Shown: positions 60,171 through 64,000 of the stretch, one piece after another | Layout of the letters: the number at the start of each line of letters is the position of its first letter | Position numbering within the stretch: the stretch's first letter is position 1 | Source: Sphingobium cloacae | Lineage (GTDB): Bacteria; Pseudomonadota; Alphaproteobacteria; Sphingomonadales; Sphingomonadaceae | Assembly (NCBI RefSeq): GCF_002355855.1 | Contig: NZ_AP017655.1 | Coordinates: 1,889,501-1,953,500, forward strand | Length of the DNA: 64,000 bases | Direction: 5' to 3' | Translations under genes and position numbers: made by a program | The notes under the pieces: generated by a model | The model's database searches: none | What the model was told of the DNA's origin: nothing | The model's input: only the letters and a program-made list of their open reading frames with translations

Positions 60171-60684
60171 ATGCCGCGACAAAGGCCGGGATGTCCTCCG
60201 GCTTGCGGCTGCTGATGAGATTGCCGTCGATCACCACTTCATGATCCACCACCTGCGCCCCGGCATTGGCAAGGTCGGTGCGGACCGAAGGCCAGGAGGT
60301 CACCGTCCGGCCGGATACCACATCCGCCTCCACCAGCAGCCAGGGGCCATGGCATATGGCCGCGACCGGCTTGCCCGACTGGACGAAGGCGCGGACCAGT
60401 TCGACGGCCTTGCCGTTGGTGCGCAGCGTATCGGGATTGGCGACGCCGCCGGGCAGGATAAGGCCGTCATGATCCTCTATCCTGACTTCATCGAGTGTCA
60501 GGTCGGGCGTGATGGTATCGCCTTTTTCATCATGGACCATGCCCTGTATGGGCTTCTTTTCGGGCGAGGCCAGCTTCACGGCGGCGCCCGCCTCGATAAG
60601 CCGGTCGCGCGGGTCGAACAGTTCCGATTGCTCGAAGCCGTCCGTTGCGATGATGAGGATGCGGGTCTGGTCTATGGCGGGCAT
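60130..60684 (-). CDS. DJ-1/PfpI family protein (YhbO-like)
   Basis: A 184-residue protein of the type 1 glutamine amidotransferase-like superfamily. The nucleophile elbow AICHGPWLLVEA holds the reactive Cys. GLILPGGVANPD supplies the acid residue environment. YhbO/PfpI members degrade glyoxal-modified macromolecules or act as stress chaperones. GGAAAGGATC precedes the ATG at 60684. The overlap with the membrane-protein gene is 41 bases at the 3' ends. Confidence 0.92.
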   Translation of the reverse strand: MPAIDQTRILIIATDGFEQSELFDPRDRLIEAGAAVKLASPEKKPIQGMVHDEKGDTITPDLTLDEVRIEDHDGLILPGGVANPDTLRTNGKAVELVRAFVQSGKPVAAICHGPWLLVEADVVSGRTVTSWPSVRTDLANAGAQVVDHEVVIDGNLISSRKPEDIPAFVAAFRKAVTEGAGATA

Positions 60685-60799
60685 GGGTCGATCCTTTCCG
60701 GAGGGGGATGGAACCACAACGAGCCCCTCGCCCGTCCGTTGCGGAACGAAGCGATGAACGGCGGGTTTGAGGGGATGAGAAGGAAAGCCATCCCGTTCC

Positions 60800-61810
60800 A
60801 TGCCCGGACAAGCCATCATCCATTCCGACGACAGCCAGCCGGGCATCACGCGACGCAGGCTCAAGCGGGGCTGGGCCTATTATGATGCGGACGGGATCCG
60901 CATCGCCGACCGGGACGAGATCGACCGGCTGAACGCCATCGCCATGCCGCCAGCCTATGCCGATTGCTGGTTCTGCCCCTCGCCCAACGGCCATATCCAG
61001 GCGACCGGACAGGATGCCCGCGGCCGCAAGCAATATCGCTATCATCCCGATTTCCGGGCGGAGCGCGAAGCGGAGAAATATGCCGGATGCCTTGCCTTCG
61101 GCCTGGCCCTGCCCCGATTGCGCGCCCGGCTGGACGCCGATCTTTCCGGCCGGGGACTGCGCAAGGAAAGGACCATCGCGGCGGTCGTGCGCCTGCTCGA
61201 CCTCGCCAAGCTGCGCATCGGAAACGAGCATTACGCCACCACCAACAAGAGCTTCGGCGCGACCACCCTGCGCCGGCGCCATGTGGACATGGCGGGCCAT
61301 TCGCTGCGGCTGCGCTACCGCTCCAAATCGGGCCTGCTCCGGGAGATGACGGTCACGGACCGGAGGCTGGCACGCTTCGTGCGCAAGCTGCACGACCTGC
61401 CGGGCCAGCATCTGTTCCAATATGTCGATGAAGCGGGCGAGGCCCGGCCGATCACCTCCAGCGACGTCAACGCCTATATCGCCGAAACGATGGGCGGCGC
61501 CTTCACCGCCAAGCATTTCCGCACATGGGGCGCCTCCACCATCGCCTTCGCCGCGCTGTGCGAAGGGCCGGTGTCGCTCAAGCAGATGATCGCGCCGGTC
61601 GCCGAAGCGCTGGGCAATACGCCCGCCATCAGCCGGAAAAGCTATATCCATCCGGCACTGGTCGATCTGTGCAGAAATGGGCAGGAAACGTGGCGAGAGG
61701 GGCTTCGCTTGCCGCGCCGGACACGCTATCTCTCCCGGCATGAGCGCGGACTGATCGCGCTGTTGGATATGCGGACGGAGGAGGAGGAGAAGCTGCCTGC
61801 GGCCGCTTGA
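60800..61810 (+). CDS. DNA topoisomerase IB
   Basis: A 336-residue poxvirus-like type IB enzyme that relaxes supercoils. Catalytic residues are recognisable: Arg139 in LRIGNE, Lys176 in RSKSG, Arg241 in HFRTW and the nucleophile Tyr282 in SRKSYIHP. The ATG at 60800 opens MPGQAIIHSDDSQPG. Bacterial TopIB is not essential and is patchily distributed. Nearby PfpI and MscS genes suggest a stress setting but no operon is proved. Confidence 0.95.
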   Translation: MPGQAIIHSDDSQPGITRRRLKRGWAYYDADGIRIADRDEIDRLNAIAMPPAYADCWFCPSPNGHIQATGQDARGRKQYRYHPDFRAEREAEKYAGCLAFGLALPRLRARLDADLSGRGLRKERTIAAVVRLLDLAKLRIGNEHYATTNKSFGATTLRRRHVDMAGHSLRLRYRSKSGLLREMTVTDRRLARFVRKLHDLPGQHLFQYVDEAGEARPITSSDVNAYIAETMGGAFTAKHFRTWGASTIAFAALCEGPVSLKQMIAPVAEALGNTPAISRKSYIHPALVDLCRNGQETWREGLRLPRRTRYLSRHERGLIALLDMRTEEEEKLPAAA

Positions 61811-61838
61811 TCCTTCCATCGGAGAACAAGGGACAGGC

Positions 61839-63002
61839 ATGGCGGACAAGACGGATGCAACCATCACCGGGCTGGACGGCCGGCCGCTGAACCTGCGCCG
61901 GGACTGGGATCTGCTGACCAACTGGATTTCCGATCATGCGATCCAGATCCTGATCGCGGTGGGCGCGGCCGTCATTATCTACCTGCTGCTGGCCGCGTTG
62001 CGATCCTTCGGCACGCGGATCAAGGGCAAGTCCGGCGATCATCTGGGCCTGTCCAACGTGTTGGGCCGCGCCTTCGCCCGGACGACCCAGTTTTTCATGG
62101 TGATGGTGTCGGCGCGGCTGGTGGCCGGTTACGCCGACCCGCCCGCCGCGCTTTACAAGACGATCGTCTTCCTCTTCACCATCGCCGCCGTATTCCAGGC
62201 CGCCATCTGGCTGCGCGAGGTCATTCTGGGCCTGATCGAACGCAAGGCTTCGGAAGACGGCCACGCCGATACGCTCAGCAATGCCATGGCGCTGATCCGG
62301 GTGCTGGTCACGGTGACCCTGTTCGCCATCGCGAGCGTGGTCGTGCTTGACAATCTGGGCGTCAACGTAACCGGGCTGGTCGCGGGTCTCGGCATCGGCG
62401 GCATCGCCATCGGCCTCGCCGCGCAGGGCATATTTTCCGATCTGTTCGCCGCGCTTTCCATCATCTTCGACAAGCCTTTCCGCCGGGGCGAGATCATCAC
62501 CTATGACCAGACCACCGCCCGGGTGGATCGCATCGGCCTCAAAAGCACGCGGCTGCGCGCGGTGACGGGCGAGAAGAAGGTCATTTCCAACGCCAATCTG
62601 CTCCAGAAGGAAATCACCAGCCTGCAAAGGCTGACGCAGCGGCGCGTCAGCTTCGCCATCGGCGTCATCTATCAAACGCCGGAGGAGAAGGCCGATGCGA
62701 TTCCCGGCATGCTGAAGGAGATCGTCGAAAAGGAAGGCCATCTCTTCGTCAATGCCGGACTCGTCAGCTTTGGCGCGAGTTCGCTGGATTTCGAGCTGAA
62801 TTTCGACGTGCCCGACCCGGACAGGCACGATTACTTCCAGTCGCGGCACAGGGTCGGCCTCGCCATCTGGAAGCGGTTCAATGCGGAGGGGATCGAGTTC
62901 GCCTATCCCACCCAGACCAGCTTCACTGCCGCGCCGGACGGCACGGCCATCATGCCCTATCCCGACGTCCAGCCGGTAATGCGCGTCGACGACCGGACCT
63001 GA
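61839..63002 (+). CDS. mechanosensitive ion channel family protein (MscS-like)
   Basis: A 387-residue membrane protein with an N-terminal set of helices and the MscS pore helix region AGLGIGGIAIGLAAQGIFSDLFAALSIIFDKPFRRGEIIT, followed by the cytoplasmic beta domain. It should open under membrane tension and release solutes. ATG with GGAGAACAAGGG upstream. Close to topoisomerase IB (28 bases) and likely co-transcribed. Confidence 0.93.
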   Translation: MADKTDATITGLDGRPLNLRRDWDLLTNWISDHAIQILIAVGAAVIIYLLLAALRSFGTRIKGKSGDHLGLSNVLGRAFARTTQFFMVMVSARLVAGYADPPAALYKTIVFLFTIAAVFQAAIWLREVILGLIERKASEDGHADTLSNAMALIRVLVTVTLFAIASVVVLDNLGVNVTGLVAGLGIGGIAIGLAAQGIFSDLFAALSIIFDKPFRRGEIITYDQTTARVDRIGLKSTRLRAVTGEKKVISNANLLQKEITSLQRLTQRRVSFAIGVIYQTPEEKADAIPGMLKEIVEKEGHLFVNAGLVSFGASSLDFELNFDVPDPDRHDYFQSRHRVGLAIWKRFNAEGIEFAYPTQTSFTAAPDGTAIMPYPDVQPVMRVDDRT

Positions 63003-63113
63003 TCCCGCGGATTCGGCCTGCCGCGAACCGGACTCGCCCTGTCCCCAAGGCGTTGCGCGGAAACAGCGGCCAAATCTAGGGCTCTGCGCATGCATCAGAT
63101 GCGGGAGCCTGAA

Positions 63114-63512
63114 ATGAACTTCGCGAAAATCCTGACGGGCGCGGCGGCCCTCACCATCGCCGCCCTGACGCCTGCCGCCCATGCCGACGGGCTGGGCGCG
63201 GAAGTGAATTACGGGCGCGCGGACGGCCATTGGGGGGCGGAAATCGGCGCCGGCTATGCCATGGGTATCGGCGGTTTCACCCTGACGCCGGGGGCGGGCG
63301 TCTATCTGCGCAATGGCGACGAACGGCTCTATGGCCGGGTGGAGGCAGCCTATACGCTCCCCGCATCGGCCACCATCGGCATCGGCGCGCGCTTCAGCAG
63401 TGCCCATACCCGCCCCTATGCGACGCTGGCCATGCCGCTGCTTCCCAAGCTGAGGGTCAAGGGCAATGTCGGTCCCAAATATTATGCGGTCGGACTGACG
63501 CTGGGCTACTGA
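63114..63512 (+). CDS. small outer-membrane beta-barrel protein
   Basis: A 132-residue protein with a signal peptide (MNFAKILTGAAALTIAALTPAAHA) and eight or so short strands rich in Gly and aromatics ending KYYAVGLTLGY. It resembles small surface barrels but no specific family was named. GGGAG lies a few bases upstream of the ATG at 63114, so the ATG at 63090 is not chosen. Its end overlaps the convergent epimerase gene by seven bases. Confidence 0.75.
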   Translation: MNFAKILTGAAALTIAALTPAAHADGLGAEVNYGRADGHWGAEIGAGYAMGIGGFTLTPGAGVYLRNGDERLYGRVEAAYTLPASATIGIGARFSSAHTRPYATLAMPLLPKLRVKGNVGPKYYAVGLTLGY

Positions 63513-64000
63513 CCGGTCCCCCACAGCGTGCCGGGATGCAGCAGGCCATCCTTGACGGCAAGGCCCCCTTCCCGATCCTCCGCCAGCAGCAGCGCGCCGT
63601 CCAGGTCGACCCAATCCGCCCCCTGCGCCACCAGCGTGGCGGGCGCGATCCCGAGCGACGTGCCGAGCATGCAGCCCACCATGATCCGGAAACCGCGCGC
63701 GCGCGCTTCGGTGGCCAGCGCCAACGCTTCGGTCAGCCCGCCCGCCTTGTCCAGCTTGATGTTGACCGCGTCGAAATCGCCGAGCCGGTCGAGGTCGGCT
63801 CTGGTGTGACAGCTTTCGTCGGCGCAGAGCGGCAGGGGCGCATGGACGCCTGACAGCCGGCTTTCCTGCCCATGCAGCACGGGTTGCTCCACCAGCTCCA
63901 CGCCCAGTTCGGCCAAGGCCCGCGCTTCGACCGCGATGTCGAGCCTGTGCCAGCTTTCATTGGCGTCCACGATCAGGCGCGCGGAGGGGGCTCCGCTTCG
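63506..64000 (-). CDS. dipeptide epimerase, enolase superfamily, N-terminus beyond window
   Basis: The C-terminal 164 residues of an L-Ala-D/L-Glu epimerase-like enzyme. Metal-binding and catalytic pieces are LIVDANESWH, VELVEQPVL, LCADESCH, DAVNIKLDKAGG with the catalytic Lys, and VGCMLGTSLGIAPA. It would epimerise dipeptides during murein recycling. The stop at 63506 overlaps the barrel gene. The start lies beyond base 64000. Confidence 0.9.
   Translation of the reverse strand, partial: RSGAPSARLIVDANESWHRLDIAVEARALAELGVELVEQPVLHGQESRLSGVHAPLPLCADESCHTRADLDRLGDFDAVNIKLDKAGGLTEALALATEARARGFRIMVGCMLGTSLGIAPATLVAQGADWVDLDGALLLAEDREGGLAVKDGLLHPGTLWGTGQ

Overview
The window is a contiguous piece of a GC-rich alphaproteobacterial chromosome. 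It most probably comes from the Sphingomonadaceae (Sphingobium/Sphingomonas type). The evidence is the exosortase-A-associated polysaccharide genes, a MucR-family regulator with a long basic tail, several DUF families common in sphingomonads (DUF3297, DUF3617, DUF2171, DUF3175), and the alphaproteobacterial order rpmH-rnpA-yidD-yidC-engB. Nothing indicates a phage, plasmid, integron, insertion sequence or CRISPR array. Coding density and third-position GC look uniform throughout. One tRNA (Gly, anticodon TCC) is present.

Left third (1-25.4 kb). Uracil-DNA glycosylase is cut by the left edge. It is followed by a class A beta-lactamase-like serine hydrolase that lacks the usual deacylating glutamate, and an Mpo1/DUF962 membrane protein. 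Next come two FemAB/CelD-like acyltransferases flanking a JmjC/cupin-like protein. A surface-sugar block contains a UDP-glucuronate 4-epimerase, a KpsF/KdsD isomerase, a KdsB/KpsU-like cytidylyltransferase and a degenerate histidine phosphatase. After an SDR come MucR, HU and MarR-type DNA-binding proteins. The MarR gene diverges from a VOC-fahA-maiA operon for the end of tyrosine/homogentisate breakdown. A LysR-nitroreductase pair and an acyl-CoA dehydrogenase follow, separated by two strong inverted repeats. Then come a DUF2971 gene, tRNA-Gly, a LysR-like regulator, and class Ia ribonucleotide reductase. The nrdA and nrdB genes are separated by an opposite-strand gene and a terminator.

Middle third (25.4-47 kb). 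This is mostly housekeeping and envelope genes: class I fumarase, a DMT transporter, an MBL-fold hydrolase, two DUF3617 lipoproteins, an HNH protein, uvrB, a DUF72 protein, pspC with a tiny membrane protein, a dienelactone hydrolase, a peroxiredoxin, recF, a tandem pair of CHAP proteins, cyclopropane fatty acid synthase, two paralogous outer-membrane barrels each followed by its own terminator, an M48 protease and a DsbA. The intergenic gaps here carry two families of dispersed palindromic repeats.

Right third (47-64 kb). The rpmH-rnpA-yidD-yidC-engB cluster has an intrinsic terminator inside its short leader. It is followed by a PhnA-domain protein, a 2'-5' RNA ligase-like protein, cstA-ybdD, and an S24 repressor-like gene that diverges from two translationally coupled small genes across a clear operator region. 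An exosortase-A-type polysaccharide block contains a glycosyltransferase, an O-antigen-ligase-like protein and a membrane protein. The window ends with a DJ-1/PfpI protein, a type IB topoisomerase, an MscS channel, a small barrel protein and a truncated enolase-superfamily dipeptide epimerase.

No complete undescribed system is obvious. The best candidates for new biology are the GNAT-cupin-GNAT cluster, the Kdo-type sugar genes in a group known for lacking ordinary LPS, the S24/small-gene divergon, the rpmH leader, several unannotated micro-ORFs, and the palindromic repeat families.
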